A DNA stretch of 45,958 nt from Sphingomonas bacterium. GTDB taxonomy: Bacteria; Pseudomonadota; Alphaproteobacteria; Sphingomonadales; Sphingomonadaceae. Position 1 is the stretch's first letter. Each line of letters starts with the position of its first letter. The translations under genes were made by a program, and so were the position numbers. Location of the stretch: NCBI RefSeq assembly GCF_028292945.1, contig NZ_JAQGLJ010000089.1, forward strand, positions 1 through 45,958. Direction: 5' to 3'. The notes under the pieces were generated by a model. The model did not search any database, had not been told where the DNA came from, and saw nothing but the letters and a program-made list of their open reading frames with translations. This document shows, in pieces, positions 7,897-17,479 of this stretch.

Positions 7897-9228
7897 TCAC
7901 TCGGACGGGTGCGTCGCCCAGTGCTTGTTGATCCACAGCGCGCCCAGCGTGCAGGCAACGCCGGACAGCAGGTACAGCCCGACGGCCCACAGCCCCAGCC
8001 TGCTGGCAAGGAACAGCGCCACCAGCGGCGCGAACGCCGCGCCGGTGAACCAGGCGGCGTTGGCGACGATCGCCGCGCCGGTGTAGCGCGCGGCCGACGG
8101 CAGGCGATCGTTGACCACGCCCGACGACTGACCGAACGCCAGCCCGAGCAGCGCCGCGCCCGCGAGCATGAAGCCGACCTGCCCGCCAATGCCCCAGCCG
8201 AGCAACGGCGGGCCTGCGAACCCGAACACGCCGATCGCGACGGCCGACCAGCCCAGCACCTTGCGCCGCCCGATCAGGTCGGCGGTCACGCCCGATGCGA
8301 CCAAGGCGAGCAGAAAGACCACCGCCGCGCCGATCTCGATCAACAGGAACTGCTCCAGCGGCCGTGGCTGCGTCAGCATCACCCAGGCGAGCGGAAACAC
8401 GGTGACGACATGGAACAGCGCGAAGCTGGCGAGCGGCGCGACCGCGCCGAGCAGGATGATGCGCCACTGCTCGACCATCGTCCGAAACGCCGGCGCGGGT
8501 TGAAGCTCGCCCTGTTCGAACAGCCGCGTGAACTCGGGCGTTGCGACCAGCCGCAGCCGCGCGAACAGCGCGACGACGTTGATCGCCAGCGCCACGAAGA
8601 ATGGATAGCGCCAGCCCCAGGCCAGGAAGTCACGCGGGGTCAGCACCCACAGGAAATAGGCGAACAGCGACGCCGCCACGATCAGACCTAGTGGCGCCCC
8701 GAGCTGCGGCACCATCGCGTACCAGCCGCGCTTTTCGCGAGGGGCGTTGAGCGACAGGAGCGTCGGCAACCCATCCCACGCGCCGCCCACCGCCACCCCC
8801 TGCCCGACGCGGAACAGCGCCAGCAGCCACGCCGCCGCGGCGCCGATCTCCGCATGGCCGGGCAGCAGCGCGATCGCCATCGTCGAGCCGCCGAGGAGGA
8901 ACAACGCGATCGTCAGCTTGACCCCGCGCCCGTGGTGGCGGTCGATCCACATGAACAACAGCGTCCCGAACGGCCGCGCGGCAAAAGCGACGGCGAACAG
9001 CGCAAACGAATACAGCGTAGCCGTCAGCGGGTCCGCCCAGGGGAAGATCAGCCGGGGGAAGACGAGCACGGAGGCGAGCGCATAGACGAAGAAGTCGAAA
9101 TACTCCGACGCGCGGCCGATCACCACGCCGATCGCGATCTCGCCGGGCCGGACGCGGTGCTCGCGCGCATTGACAAGGCGGGCGTCGCGTTCCAGCGGCG
9201 TGGAGGTCGCAGAGGCAAGTGCGTTCAT
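7897..9228 (-). CDS. MFS transporter, MHS-like family
   Basis: From ATG 9228 the protein is 443 residues with about 12 membrane segments. Family features: ASEYFDFFVYALASVLVFP in helix 1 (the MHS version has EWYDF/EYFDF), FAARPFGTLLFMWIDRHHGR between helices 2 and 3, and LFRVGQGVAVGGAWDG in helix 4. The loop in the second half reads VTADLIGRRK. Substrate is unknown; relatives move organic acids or osmolytes with protons. Its ATG overlaps the first possible ATG of divergent cyoA in the tetramer CATG (9226-9229). The longer reading frame upstream to 9390 runs over cyoA and is not used. It is a different protein from the MHS transporter at 4.4 kb, not a recent duplicate. Confidence 0.9.
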   Translation of the reverse strand: MNALASATSTPLERDARLVNAREHRVRPGEIAIGVVIGRASEYFDFFVYALASVLVFPRLIFPWADPLTATLYSFALFAVAFAARPFGTLLFMWIDRHHGRGVKLTIALFLLGGSTMAIALLPGHAEIGAAAAWLLALFRVGQGVAVGGAWDGLPTLLSLNAPREKRGWYAMVPQLGAPLGLIVAASLFAYFLWVLTPRDFLAWGWRYPFFVALAINVVALFARLRLVATPEFTRLFEQGELQPAPAFRTMVEQWRIILLGAVAPLASFALFHVVTVFPLAWVMLTQPRPLEQFLLIEIGAAVVFLLALVASGVTADLIGRRKVLGWSAVAIGVFGFAGPPLLGWGIGGQVGFMLAGAALLGLAFGQSSGVVNDRLPSAARYTGAAIVANAAWFTGAAFAPLVALFLASRLGLWAVGLYLLSGVACTLGALWINKHWATHPSE

Positions 9229-9271
9229 GCTGCCGATCCGTTCACGCCATTCCCTACCGCTTAGGTCGCGC

Positions 9272-10363
9272 TTGCGACGCTGTCCAACGCTGTTGGTCGC
9301 GGGTTGCGCCGCCTTGCTGGGCGGGTGCAGCGGCGGTGTGCTGGACCCGGCTGGCGACGTGGCACTGCAACAGCGCAACCTGCTGGGCATCGCGACCGCG
9401 CTGATGCTGCTGGTCGTCGTGCCCGTGATGGCGGCGACGGTGCTGTTCGCGTGGCGCTATCGGGCCGGCAATGCGGGCGCGACCTATGATCCCGACTTCG
9501 ATCATTCGACCGGGTTGGAATTGCTGATCTGGTCGGTGCCGTTGCTGATCGTGATCGTGATCGGCGCGGTGACCTGGACCAGCACGCACCTGCTCGACCC
9601 GTTCCGTCCGCTCGATCGCATCGCGGCGGGCAAGCCGTTGGCGGCGAACGCGCCTCACCTGGAGGTGCAGGTGGTGGCGATGGACTGGAAGTGGCTGTTC
9701 ATCCTGCCGGAGCAGGGCATCGCCACCGTCAACGAACTGGCGCTGCCGGTCGACGTGCCGGTGCGGTTCCGGATCACCTCGGTCAGCCAGATGAGCACCT
9801 TCTATGCGCCGACGATGGCTGGGATGATCTATGCCATGCCCGGTATGGAATCGACGCTGCACGCGGTGCTGAACCGGCCGGGAGAGAGCTGGGGCTATTC
9901 GGGCAATTACACCGGTGCGGGCCATTCGGATCACCGTTTCCGCCTGCGCGGGATGGACCGCGCGGGGTTCGACCGCTGGGTAGCGCATGTGAAGGGCGGC
10001 CAGCCGCTCGCCGTGCCGGCCTATCTCCAGCTGGAGAAGCCGAGCGAGAAGGTGCCGGCGCTGCGCTTTGGGCGGGTCCAGTCGGACCTGTTCGCCCGCA
10101 TCGTCAATCGCTGCGTGCGCCCGAACACGCCCTGCATGAGCGACACCATGCGCGGCGACATGCGGCGCGGCGGCGGTGATCCCGGCAATGCGCGCCTTGG
10201 GTCCGGGACCATGCCCGGTCGTGGGACGACGGGCGACAAGCCGGTGCCCGCATTGCAGAAGAACCCCGAAGCGGGCTCCGGCTCGCGTGCGCCCAAGCCG
10301 GCCGGACCGGGGCCGCGCGAACGCGACACGACCGCACTGCCGCCGCGAGGCGCACATGCCTGA
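9272..10363 (+). CDS. cyoA: Cytochrome bo3 ubiquinol oxidase subunit II
   Basis: Subunit II of the quinol-oxidising, proton-pumping terminal oxidase of the inner membrane. The lipoprotein signal ([13 protein letters not shown]) is followed by two membrane helices (about 30-55 and 75-100) and a periplasmic cupredoxin domain. The stretch [18 protein letters not shown] is diagnostic of CyoA and aligns with the place where CuA ligands would be in cytochrome c oxidases; the CxxxC copper ligands are absent, so the donor is quinol. I chose TTG 9272, preceded by TTAGG, because it gives a compact lipoprotein signal; ATG 9227 is the alternative. The last 90 residues are a Gly/Pro/Arg-rich tail with two Cys (RCVRPNTPC). 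Its stop overlaps the cyoB start. Confidence 0.93.
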   Translation: MRRCPTLLVAGCAALLGGCSGGVLDPAGDVALQQRNLLGIATALMLLVVVPVMAATVLFAWRYRAGNAGATYDPDFDHSTGLELLIWSVPLLIVIVIGAVTWTSTHLLDPFRPLDRIAAGKPLAANAPHLEVQVVAMDWKWLFILPEQGIATVNELALPVDVPVRFRITSVSQMSTFYAPTMAGMIYAMPGMESTLHAVLNRPGESWGYSGNYTGAGHSDHRFRLRGMDRAGFDRWVAHVKGGQPLAVPAYLQLEKPSEKVPALRFGRVQSDLFARIVNRCVRPNTPCMSDTMRGDMRRGGGDPGNARLGSGTMPGRGTTGDKPVPALQKNPEAGSGSRAPKPAGPGPRERDTTALPPRGAHA

Positions 10364-12341
10364 GTGGAAGACGATCTTCGGACGGCTTACGATCGAGTCG
10401 TTCCCGATCCACGAGCCGATCATCCTCGGCACCTTTGCCGTGGTGGCTCTGCTCGGCGCCGCCATCGTCGCCGCGATCACGCGGTATCGGCTGTGGGGCT
10501 GGCTGTGGCGCGAGTGGTTCACCAGCGTCGATCACAAGAAGATCGGCATCATGTACGTGATCCTGGGTATCGTCATGCTGGTGCGCGGGTTCGGCGATGC
10601 GGTGATGATGCGCGCGCAGCAGGCGATCGCGCATGGTGGTGCCGAAGGGTATCTCGACGCGCATCATTATGATCAGATCTTCACCGCGCACGGCACGATC
10701 ATGATCTTCTTCGTCGCCATCCCGCTGGTGGTCGGCATCGTCAACTACGTCGTGCCGCTACAGATCGGCGCGCGCGACGTGGCGTTCCCGTTCCTCAACA
10801 ACCTCAGCTTCTGGCTGACCGCGTCGGGCGCGGTGTTGACGATGGTGTCGCTGTTCGTGGGCGAGTTCGCGCGTACCGGCTGGCTGGGCTACGCGCCGCT
10901 GTCGGGTCTCAAATACAGCCCGGATACCGGCGTCGACTATTACCTGTGGTCGCTGCAGATCGCCGGGATCGGCACGACGCTGTCGGCGATCAACATGGTC
11001 GCCACCATCGTCAAGCTGCGCGCGCCGGGCATGACGATGATGAAAATGCCCGTCTTCTGCTGGACGGCGCTGTGTTCGAACGTGCTGGCGGTCGCCATTT
11101 TCCCCGTGCTGACCGCCGCCTTCGCGCTGCTGCTGCTCGACCGCTATGTCGGCACCGCGTTTTTCACCAACGAGGCGGGCGGCAGCCCGATGATGTACTG
11201 GAACCTGGTGTGGATGTGGGGGCATCCCGAGGTCTACGTCCTGATCCTGCCCGCGTTCGGCATCTATTCGGAAATCACCTCGACGTTCAGCGGCAAACCG
11301 CTCTTCGGCTATGCGTCGATGGTCTATGCGACGGTGGTCATCACCATCCTGTCGTGGCTGGTGTGGCTCCACCATTTCTTCACCATGGGCTCGGGCGCCA
11401 GCGTCAACGCCTTCTTTGGCATCGCGACGATGGTGATCGCCATCCCGACCGGCGCCAAGGTCTTCAACTGGCTGTTCACGATGTACCGCGGGCGCATCCG
11501 TTACGATCTGCCGATGATGTGGGTGGTGGCGTTCATGCTCACCTTCGTCGTCGGCGGCATGACGGGCGTGCTGCTGGCGGTGCCGGCGGCGGATTTCGTG
11601 CTGCACAACTCGCTGTTCCTGGTCGCGCACTTCCACAACGTCATCATCGGCGGCGTGGTGTTCGGACTGTTCGCCGGGATCGTCTATTGGTTTCCCAAGG
11701 CGTTCGGCTTCAGGCTCGACCCCTGGTGGGGTGCGGTCGGCTTCTGGGGCTGGGTGGTCGGTTACTGGATCGCGTGGACGCCGATGTACGTCGCCGGACT
11801 GATGGGCACCACGCGCCGGGTGCGCAAGTTCGACGATCCGGACCTGCAATTCTGGTTCGTGCTGGCGGCGATCGGCGTCGTGATCATCGCGATCGGCATT
11901 TTCGGCTTCCTGATGAGCATCGTCATGGGCATCGTCCGCCGCGACCGGTTGCGCGACGCAACCGGTGACCCGTGGGGCGGCAGGACGCTGGAATGGTCGA
12001 CCAGTTCGCCGCCGCCTGCGTACAATTTCGCGTTCACACCCGTCGTGCATCGGCTCGATGCCTGGTACGACATGAAGGGGCGCGGCGCACGGGCGCCGCA
12101 GGGGGGGTGGAGAGCGATCCACATGCCGCGCAACACGGGCACGGGCGTGTACCTGTCGGCGCTGGCGCTGGTGCTGGGGTTCGCGATGGTCTGGTATATG
12201 TGGTGGCTGGCCGCAGTCGCTTTCGCCGGGCTGCTCGCGGTCGGCATCGGCCACACCTTCGTGCGCGATCGCGATCACCACATTCCGGCGGAAGAGGTGG
12301 CTCGGATCGAAGCCGAGCGGCTGGCGAACACCGATGGCTGA
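10356..12341 (+). CDS. cyoB: Cytochrome bo3 ubiquinol oxidase subunit I
   Basis: The catalytic subunit, 661 residues (E. coli CyoB is 663). It reduces O2 to water at a heme-copper centre while pumping protons. The low-spin heme His is in [11 protein letters not shown], CuB ligands are in WGHPEVY (with the His-Tyr cross-link pair) and WLHHFFTMG, and heme ligands in [11 protein letters not shown]. Quinone-site residues are conserved: Arg and Asp in [13 protein letters not shown] and His/Gln in HHYDQIF. About 15 membrane helices are expected, with the extra N- and C-terminal helices of the quinol-oxidase class. ATG 10356 overlaps the cyoA stop by eight bases, and the 3' end overlaps cyoC by eight, so translation is coupled. 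Confidence 0.97.
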   Translation: MPEWKTIFGRLTIESFPIHEPIILGTFAVVALLGAAIVAAITRYRLWGWLWREWFTSVDHKKIGIMYVILGIVMLVRGFGDAVMMRAQQAIAHGGAEGYLDAHHYDQIFTAHGTIMIFFVAIPLVVGIVNYVVPLQIGARDVAFPFLNNLSFWLTASGAVLTMVSLFVGEFARTGWLGYAPLSGLKYSPDTGVDYYLWSLQIAGIGTTLSAINMVATIVKLRAPGMTMMKMPVFCWTALCSNVLAVAIFPVLTAAFALLLLDRYVGTAFFTNEAGGSPMMYWNLVWMWGHPEVYVLILPAFGIYSEITSTFSGKPLFGYASMVYATVVITILSWLVWLHHFFTMGSGASVNAFFGIATMVIAIPTGAKVFNWLFTMYRGRIRYDLPMMWVVAFMLTFVVGGMTGVLLAVPAADFVLHNSLFLVAHFHNVIIGGVVFGLFAGIVYWFPKAFGFRLDPWWGAVGFWGWVVGYWIAWTPMYVAGLMGTTRRVRKFDDPDLQFWFVLAAIGVVIIAIGIFGFLMSIVMGIVRRDRLRDATGDPWGGRTLEWSTSSPPPAYNFAFTPVVHRLDAWYDMKGRGARAPQGGWRAIHMPRNTGTGVYLSALALVLGFAMVWYMWWLAAVAFAGLLAVGIGHTFVRDRDHHIPAEEVARIEAERLANTDG

Positions 12342-12942
12342 GGCTTCCAAGGACGAGCCCGTGATCTGGTACGCCACCGACGAACAGGAGCACCCGCCCG
12401 GCGACGCGACGGTGCTGGGCTTCTGGATATACCTGATGAGCGACGCGCTGATCTTCGCGGCGTTGTTCGCGACCTTCGGCGTGCTGTCGACCAGCTATGC
12501 CGGCGGGCCGGTGCCGCGCGAGATCTTCGACCTGCGGCTGGTGGCGGTCAACACCGGGCTGCTGCTGGTGTCGTCGCTGACGTTCGGCTTCGCGATGCTG
12601 GCGCGCGGCGTGCGCGAGACGCAAGGGTGGCTGGCCGTGACTGCGCTGCTGGGCGCGGCGTTTGTCGGGGTCGAGCTGTACGAGTTCGCGCACCTGATCG
12701 CCGAGGGCGCGACGCCGCAGCGCAGCGCGTTCCTGTCGTCCTTTTTCGTGATCGTGGGGACGCACGGGCTGCATGTCACCGCCGGGCTGGTGTGGATCGG
12801 CGTGCTGGTGGCGCAGATCGGCCAGCACGGGCTTGTCGCCAATCGCCGTCGGCTGGTGTGCCTGGCGATGTTCTGGCACTTCCTCGACATCGTCTGGATC
12901 GCGGTGTTCAGCTTCGTCTATCTGTTCGGGATGATCCGGTGA
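12334..12942 (+). CDS. cyoC: Cytochrome bo3 ubiquinol oxidase subunit III
   Basis: A 202-residue integral membrane protein with five helices, the size and helix count of CyoC. Family features are [20 protein letters not shown] near residue 30, a central [15 protein letters not shown] and the C-terminal [21 protein letters not shown]. Subunit III stabilises the oxidase and shapes a lipid pocket near subunit I. Its ATG lies inside the end of cyoB and its stop TGA overlaps the GTG of cyoD, so the four genes form one compact operon. Confidence 0.96.
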   Translation: MAEASKDEPVIWYATDEQEHPPGDATVLGFWIYLMSDALIFAALFATFGVLSTSYAGGPVPREIFDLRLVAVNTGLLLVSSLTFGFAMLARGVRETQGWLAVTALLGAAFVGVELYEFAHLIAEGATPQRSAFLSSFFVIVGTHGLHVTAGLVWIGVLVAQIGQHGLVANRRRLVCLAMFWHFLDIVWIAVFSFVYLFGMIR

Positions 12943-13268
12943 GCGACGAGCAGGCACAGGGTTCGCGGCGCGGGTACGCGGTCGGCTTCGCGCTGTCGGT
13001 GGTGTTGACCGCCCTGCCCTTCTGGCTCGTCATGACGGGCGCGCTGAACAGCGTGCCCGCGACCGCGATCGCGATCTTCGCCTGCGCCGCCGTTCAGGTG
13101 GGGGTGCACGTCGTCTGCTTCCTGCACCTCGACACCAAGGCGGAGGGCGGCTGGACGCTGATCGCGTTCGTGTTCACGCTGGTGATCGTCGCAATCATGG
13201 TCGGCGGGTCGATATGGATCATGTACCACATCAACACCAACACGATGCCCGGCATGCCCGGGATGTAA
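12939..13268 (+). CDS. cyoD: Cytochrome bo3 ubiquinol oxidase subunit IV
   Basis: The GTG start at 12939 overlaps the cyoC stop by four bases. The 109-residue protein has three membrane helices, with the family pattern GFALSVVLTALPFWLVM, VQVGVHVVCFLHLDTKAEGG and FVFTLVIVAIMVGGSIWIM. CyoD helps assemble CuB into subunit I. The C-terminus ends in a short Met/Pro repeat (TMPGMPGM) that might bind copper or simply be a tail. The last 54 bases overlap the likely start of the SURF1 gene in another frame. Confidence 0.94.
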   Translation: MSDEQAQGSRRGYAVGFALSVVLTALPFWLVMTGALNSVPATAIAIFACAAVQVGVHVVCFLHLDTKAEGGWTLIAFVFTLVIVAIMVGGSIWIMYHINTNTMPGMPGM

Positions 13269-13954
13269 GCTGGTGGCTGGCTGTCGGCGCGATGCTGGTG
13301 GCGCTGCTGATCGGGCTGGGCGTGTGGCAGCTGCAGCGGCGGGCCGAGAAGCTGAGACTGATCGCGCAGGTGGAGCGCAATATCGCTGCCGCGCCGGTCC
13401 CCGCCCCTGCGATTGCAGGGCCCGCCGACGCCTATCGCCGCGTGGCGGTGCGCGGTCGCTTCAGGCATGGCAGCGAGACGTGGGTCAAGGCGGTGACGGA
13501 GCGCGGCGAAGGCTTTTGGCTGATCACGCCGCTGGTGGGCGCGCGGACGGTGCTGATCAATCGCGGGTTCGTGACTTCCCTATCCGCCCTCCCCGGCGAA
13601 AGCCGGGGAGGGGCTTCTGCGGGCGGCGCGGCAGCAATCGACCGGCCGGCAGGCGAGGTTGTCATCGCCGGGCTGCTGAGGCTCACCGAGCCCGGGGGCG
13701 GGTTTTTGCGCGCCAACGATCCGGCGCGCGATCGCTGGTTCTCGCGCGATGTCGCGGCGATCGCGCGTGCAAAACAGCTCGGCGCGGTCGCACCCTACTT
13801 CATCGACGCGCCCGCGGGCGGCCGCGGCAATCCGGTCGGCGGGCTGACGGTGGTCGCCTTTCGCAACAACCACCTGATCTACGCGCTGACCTGGTTCGGC
13901 CTCGCCGCGCTGACGGCATATGCAATGTTCCGACTGGTGCGACTCCGCCGCTGA
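13214..13954 (+). CDS. SURF1-family oxidase assembly protein
   Basis: SURF1 proteins help insert heme into subunit I of heme-copper oxidases; bacterial copies sit in cyo or cta operons, and this one follows cyoD. The layout is typical: an N-terminal helix (WWLAVGAMLVALLIGLGVWQ), a periplasmic domain with AYRRVAVRGRF and LINRGFV, then TEPGGGFLRANDP and WFSRDVAAIA, and a C-terminal helix with HLIYALTWFGLAALTAY. The only start before the first helix is ATG 13214, inside cyoD. Between LINRGFV and the conserved RPAGEV lie about 22 extra residues (including SALPGESRGGASAGG) encoded by a REP-like palindrome at 13587-13612. The frame stays open through it, so the protein is probably still functional. 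No cyoE is present here. Confidence 0.9.
   Translation: MDHVPHQHQHDARHARDVSWWLAVGAMLVALLIGLGVWQLQRRAEKLRLIAQVERNIAAAPVPAPAIAGPADAYRRVAVRGRFRHGSETWVKAVTERGEGFWLITPLVGARTVLINRGFVTSLSALPGESRGGASAGGAAAIDRPAGEVVIAGLLRLTEPGGGFLRANDPARDRWFSRDVAAIARAKQLGAVAPYFIDAPAGGRGNPVGGLTVVAFRNNHLIYALTWFGLAALTAYAMFRLVRLRR
13587..13612. repeat. REP-like palindrome inside the SURF1 coding sequence
   Basis: A perfect 11-bp stem with loop GAAA (26 bases) matches the core of the two elements at 7773-7799 and 7849-7875. It is read in frame as part of an insertion in SURF1. REP elements normally lie between genes; one inside a conserved gene is unusual. Confidence 0.8.
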
Positions 13955-13986
13955 CGAACGCGTGCGGGTCTGCTAGGGGCCCGCGC

Positions 13987-15858
13987 GTGCTCAACATCAA
14001 TGCCATCACGGTGCGCCTCGGCGGGCGCACGATCCTCGACCGCGCCGCCGCCGTGCTGCCGCCGGGCAGCCGCGTCGGCCTGATCGGCCGCAACGGCGCA
14101 GGCAAGTCGACGCTTGTCCGCGTTGTCGCGGGTCTGCTCGATCCGGACGAGGGCTCCGCCGACATGCCGCGCGGTGCCCGCATCGGCTATATCGCGCAGG
14201 AGGCCCCCTCGGGCGACTCCACTCCGTTCGACACTGTGCTCGCCGCCGACACCGAGCGCGCCGCGCTGATGCACGAGAGCGAGAACACCGAGGACATGGA
14301 CCGGCTGGGCGACGTGTACGAGCGGCTGATCGCGATCGACGCCTACACTGCGCCCGCGCGCGCCGGTCAGATCCTGATCGGGCTCGGCTTCGACGAGACG
14401 ATGCAGCAGCAGCCGCTCGACAGCTTTTCGGGCGGGTGGAAAATGCGCGTGGCGCTTGCCGCGCTGCTCTTCTCCAAGCCCGACCTCCTGCTGCTGGACG
14501 AGCCGTCGAACCATCTCGATCTGGAGGCGGTGATGTGGCTGGAGGATTTCCTGCGGACCTATCCCGCGACGATCGTCGTGGTCAGCCATGAGCGCGATTT
14601 CCTCAACAACATCGTCGATCACATCCTCCACCTCAGCCAGGGCAAGATCACGCTCTACCCGGGTGGATACGACGCCTTCGAGCGCCAGCGTGCGGAGCGG
14701 ATGGCACAGCTTGCCGCCGCCAAGGCGAACCAGGACGCGCAGCGCGCGAAGCTGCAGGACTATATCGCCCGGAACTCGGCGCGCGCCTCCACCGCCAAGC
14801 AGGCGCAGAGCCGGCAGAAGATGCTGGCGCGGATGCAGCCGATCGCCGAGCTGGCGAACGATCCGACGCTGTCGTTCGACTTCCCCGATCCCAGCGAGCT
14901 GCGCCCGCCGCTAATCACGCTCGACATGGCGGCGGTCGGATACGCCGACACGCCGATCCTCAAGCGCCTGAACCTGCGCATGGACCCCGACGACCGGATC
15001 GCGTTGCTCGGCCGCAACGGCAACGGCAAGACCACGCTCGCGCGCCTGCTCGCCGCGCAGCTGACGCCGATGGAAGGCGAGATGAACGCGTCGGGCAAGA
15101 TGCGCGTCGGCTATTTCACCCAGTATCAGGTCGAGGAACTGGAAGCCGACGACACGCCGCTCGCCCACATGACGCGGGTGATGAAGGGCGCCAGCCCCGG
15201 TGCGGTGCGCGCTCAGCTTGGCCGCTTCGGCTTCTCGGGCGATCGTGCCACCGCTGTCGTGGGCAAGATGTCGGGCGGCGAGAAGGCGCGGCTGGCGCTT
15301 GCGCTGATCACCCGCGACGCGCCGCATTTGCTGATCCTCGATGAGCCGACCAATCACCTCGACGTCGACGCGCGCGAGGCGCTGGTCCGCGCGCTCAACG
15401 AGTACAAGGGCGCGGTGATGCTGGTCAGCCACGATCGCCACATGGTCGAGACCACTGCGGACCGCCTGGTGCTGGTCGACGACGGCACCGCGCGCGAATT
15501 CGACGGCACTCTCGACGATTATGTGGCGATGATCCTCGCCGGCGACGCGAAGCCGGCCGAGCCGAAGCGCAAGAAGGAGTCGCCCAAGGCTGCCGCCGAG
15601 CGCCGCGAGGCAGACGCGGTGCGCCGCAAGGAGGCCCGCGACGCCGAGGCGGAACTGGCGAGGCTGACCGCCGATCGCACCGCCATCGACCAGGCGATGT
15701 TCGCCCCCGCGACCGCGGCTGCGCCCCTGGCGAAGCTCAGCATGACCGAGCTGATGAAGCGGCGCGCCGAGTTCGACGCGCGCATCGAGGCGGCCGAGGC
15801 GCGCTGGCTGGAGGCGAGCGAGGCGCTGGAAAAACTGGCGGAGAAGCTGGCCGCCTGA
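13987..15858 (+). CDS. ABC-F family ATPase (Uup/YheS-like), ribosome-associated
   Basis: The protein has two ATP-binding cassettes in one chain and no membrane helices, which defines ABC-F. Cassette 1 has Walker A GRNGAGKST (about residue 34), signature SGGWKMRVALA (about 148) and Walker B LLLLDEPSNHLD (about 170). Cassette 2 has GRNGNGKTT (about 342), SGGEKARLALA (about 429) and LLILDEPTNHLD (about 450). The linker between them (about 230-300) is the charged helical P-site tRNA interaction motif. A basic, Ala/Glu-rich coiled coil makes up the last 100 residues. ABC-F proteins act at the ribosomal E site to relieve stalled or difficult translation. The GTG at 13987 begins VLNINAITVRLGG. The 32-base gap after SURF1 is short, but a functional link is unlikely. 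Confidence 0.93.
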   Translation: MLNINAITVRLGGRTILDRAAAVLPPGSRVGLIGRNGAGKSTLVRVVAGLLDPDEGSADMPRGARIGYIAQEAPSGDSTPFDTVLAADTERAALMHESENTEDMDRLGDVYERLIAIDAYTAPARAGQILIGLGFDETMQQQPLDSFSGGWKMRVALAALLFSKPDLLLLDEPSNHLDLEAVMWLEDFLRTYPATIVVVSHERDFLNNIVDHILHLSQGKITLYPGGYDAFERQRAERMAQLAAAKANQDAQRAKLQDYIARNSARASTAKQAQSRQKMLARMQPIAELANDPTLSFDFPDPSELRPPLITLDMAAVGYADTPILKRLNLRMDPDDRIALLGRNGNGKTTLARLLAAQLTPMEGEMNASGKMRVGYFTQYQVEELEADDTPLAHMTRVMKGASPGAVRAQLGRFGFSGDRATAVVGKMSGGEKARLALALITRDAPHLLILDEPTNHLDVDAREALVRALNEYKGAVMLVSHDRHMVETTADRLVLVDDGTAREFDGTLDDYVAMILAGDAKPAEPKRKKESPKAAAERREADAVRRKEARDAEAELARLTADRTAIDQAMFAPATAAAPLAKLSMTELMKRRAEFDARIEAAEARWLEASEALEKLAEKLAA

Positions 15859-15862
15859 TCGC

Positions 15863-16267
15863 CTAGGCTGCCGGCTTCCAGTGCTGCGACCGGCAGAACA
15901 TCATCACGCAGCCCTGCACCTTCAGGCCGCCGGGTTCGCGCGTGACGATCGACTTGTACGACTTGCCCGCCTCGGGATCGTAGATCCGACCGCGCCACGT
16001 CTTGCCGCCGTCGGTAAAGCCGCTCAGGATTTCCAGACCCTGGACGGGTCGGCCGCGCAGCCTCGGGTCGGGATTGTTGCGATCGGTGGGTGTCACGCCA
16101 GGCGTCGGCACCAGCACGCGGGCGATGCGACCGCACAGCGTCTTGCCGCAGGGCTGGATGGACACGACGGCCCTGCCGTTTTCGGTCAGCCAGCGGCCGA
16201 CGATGGGCTCGGCCGCGCTGGCCGGACTGGCGGCGAGCAACAGAACAGGCAAGGCAAGCAGGCGCAT
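15863..16267 (-). CDS. DUF2147 family exported protein
   Basis: ATG 16267 opens a clean signal peptide (MRLLALPVLLLAASPASA, cut near residue 18); an upstream in-frame start would bury it. The mature part matches the DUF2147 family: GRWLTENGRAVVSIQPCG, LCGRIARVLVP near the start, then RGRPVQGLEILSGF, WRGRIYDPEAGKSYKS and the C-terminal VQGCVMMFCRSQHWKPA. Four Cys are present (CGKTLC and GCVMMFC), likely two disulfides in the periplasm. The domain is a small lipocalin-like beta barrel whose ligand is unknown. The gene is convergent with the ABC-F gene, with only four bases between their stops. Confidence 0.87.
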   Translation of the reverse strand: MRLLALPVLLLAASPASAAEPIVGRWLTENGRAVVSIQPCGKTLCGRIARVLVPTPGVTPTDRNNPDPRLRGRPVQGLEILSGFTDGGKTWRGRIYDPEAGKSYKSIVTREPGGLKVQGCVMMFCRSQHWKPAA

Positions 16268-16339
16268 GGGGCTGATAGTCCGCGATAATTCCTTGCCCGC
16301 CTGTACGCCCACCGTGGCGCGGATAAGGCAGCGCGGCGT

Positions 16340-17479
16340 TCAGCTGTCGACGAGCAGTTGCTCGTGCAGCTTGATGTTGTCCGGGTGCGACGGTGCGAGC
16401 CGTGCGACCAGTTCGGCGACATTCGAGCGGTATTCGTCCAGCCGCTCGTCATGCGTGGCAAAGGCGGCGAGCAACGCGTCGCCGCCCGCTTCCGCGCCGA
16501 AATCGGGATAGTAATAGCCCCAGTCCTTGAGCCAGGCGGAGTTGTGGACGAGCGGATAGCCGCCGTGCAGGACCTCGTAATAGAGGTAGTTCAGGCCGTT
16601 CTCCCAATGGTGCGTGACGACCGCGTCGCAATGATTGGTCAGGAAATCGGCGGAGACGAACCGCTGTTCGAACGTCATCACGCCGGCCTTCACGACGTCG
16701 AGCGCGCTGGCGAAGCTCCTGAAATGCGGCTGCTCGCGGTGTTGGAAGGTGTTGGAGACGAGCACCGATTCGAACGCCTCCGGGCGCTTGCGATACGCGG
16801 ATTCGCACGCGAGCATGGCGACGTGCGAGGTCTTCATGATCGTGATGTTGGGCTCCATGATGCCCACCCGCCACCGTTCGCGCCCGGGCTTGTAGCCGAA
16901 CCGCCCCTCCAGGTGCGCGGCGCGATTGTCGATGAAGGTCGGCGCCCACACCTGCGGCACCTCGTGCACCGGCACGCGGTACACGGTGCGGGCCCAGCCC
17001 GCGTAGGTGTGGATGTGTTGCGGCGTCATCCACAGCGCGTCGTAGCGGCCCACGTCGCCATAGCGTTCCGCATCGGTGCGCACGGGGCGGGCGATCATCG
17101 CTTCCATCGAGATCACCGCCGCGTTGCCGCCCTTGTAGCCGATCACGCGGCAACCCCGCGCGCGCAGTGCATCCAAAGCGGCATTGTCGACTGCGGCGCC
17201 GATGACGATCAGGTAATCGAGTTCGTCCGCCACCTCCGCAGTGCGAAACACCGGCACGCCCTCCATGCCGATGCCCGGCGGCCATTCGGTGAACTCGCCG
17301 TCGCCGTGATTGAGCAGGTGAACGCGGGCGCAGTTCGGCGCGGCGGTGAACAGCTGCCACAGGAACAGCACGTTCTGGCGCAGGCCGTTCTCGTACAATC
17401 CCAGGTCGCCGCCGGGGCGGACGAAGATGGTGATGCCGACGGTGTAGCCCTTGCGCTTGGGCCGTTTGACCCGCGCCAT
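16340..17479 (-). CDS. DUF2827 family protein (glycosyltransferase-like), copy 2
   Basis: A 379-residue protein with no signal peptide, expected in the cytoplasm. It shares the whole architecture of the protein at 18042-19157: an N-terminal Rossmann-like start (YTVGITIFVRPGGDLGLYENG), WMTPQHIHTYAGWA, the central VGIMEPNITIMKTSH, then NHCDAVVTHHWENGLNYLYY, a GYPLVHNS motif and a GYYYPDF segment. The two-lobed layout and the late His/Asn/Glu-rich motif recall GT-B glycosyltransferases; the exact reaction is not known to me. ATG 17479 overlaps the stop of the preceding small gene (TGATG), so the three genes are coupled. Position behind a trimeric adhesin suggests, as inference, modification of that adhesin or of another surface polymer. 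Confidence 0.82.
   Translation of the reverse strand: MARVKRPKRKGYTVGITIFVRPGGDLGLYENGLRQNVLFLWQLFTAAPNCARVHLLNHGDGEFTEWPPGIGMEGVPVFRTAEVADELDYLIVIGAAVDNAALDALRARGCRVIGYKGGNAAVISMEAMIARPVRTDAERYGDVGRYDALWMTPQHIHTYAGWARTVYRVPVHEVPQVWAPTFIDNRAAHLEGRFGYKPGRERWRVGIMEPNITIMKTSHVAMLACESAYRKRPEAFESVLVSNTFQHREQPHFRSFASALDVVKAGVMTFEQRFVSADFLTNHCDAVVTHHWENGLNYLYYEVLHGGYPLVHNSAWLKDWGYYYPDFGAEAGGDALLAAFATHDERLDEYRSNVAELVARLAPSHPDNIKLHEQLLVDS

Noticed and set aside
9272..10363. Cytochrome c oxidase subunit II (CuA type)
   Set aside because: CuA Cys/His ligands are missing and the CyoA-specific YAMPGM region is present; cyoBCD follow.
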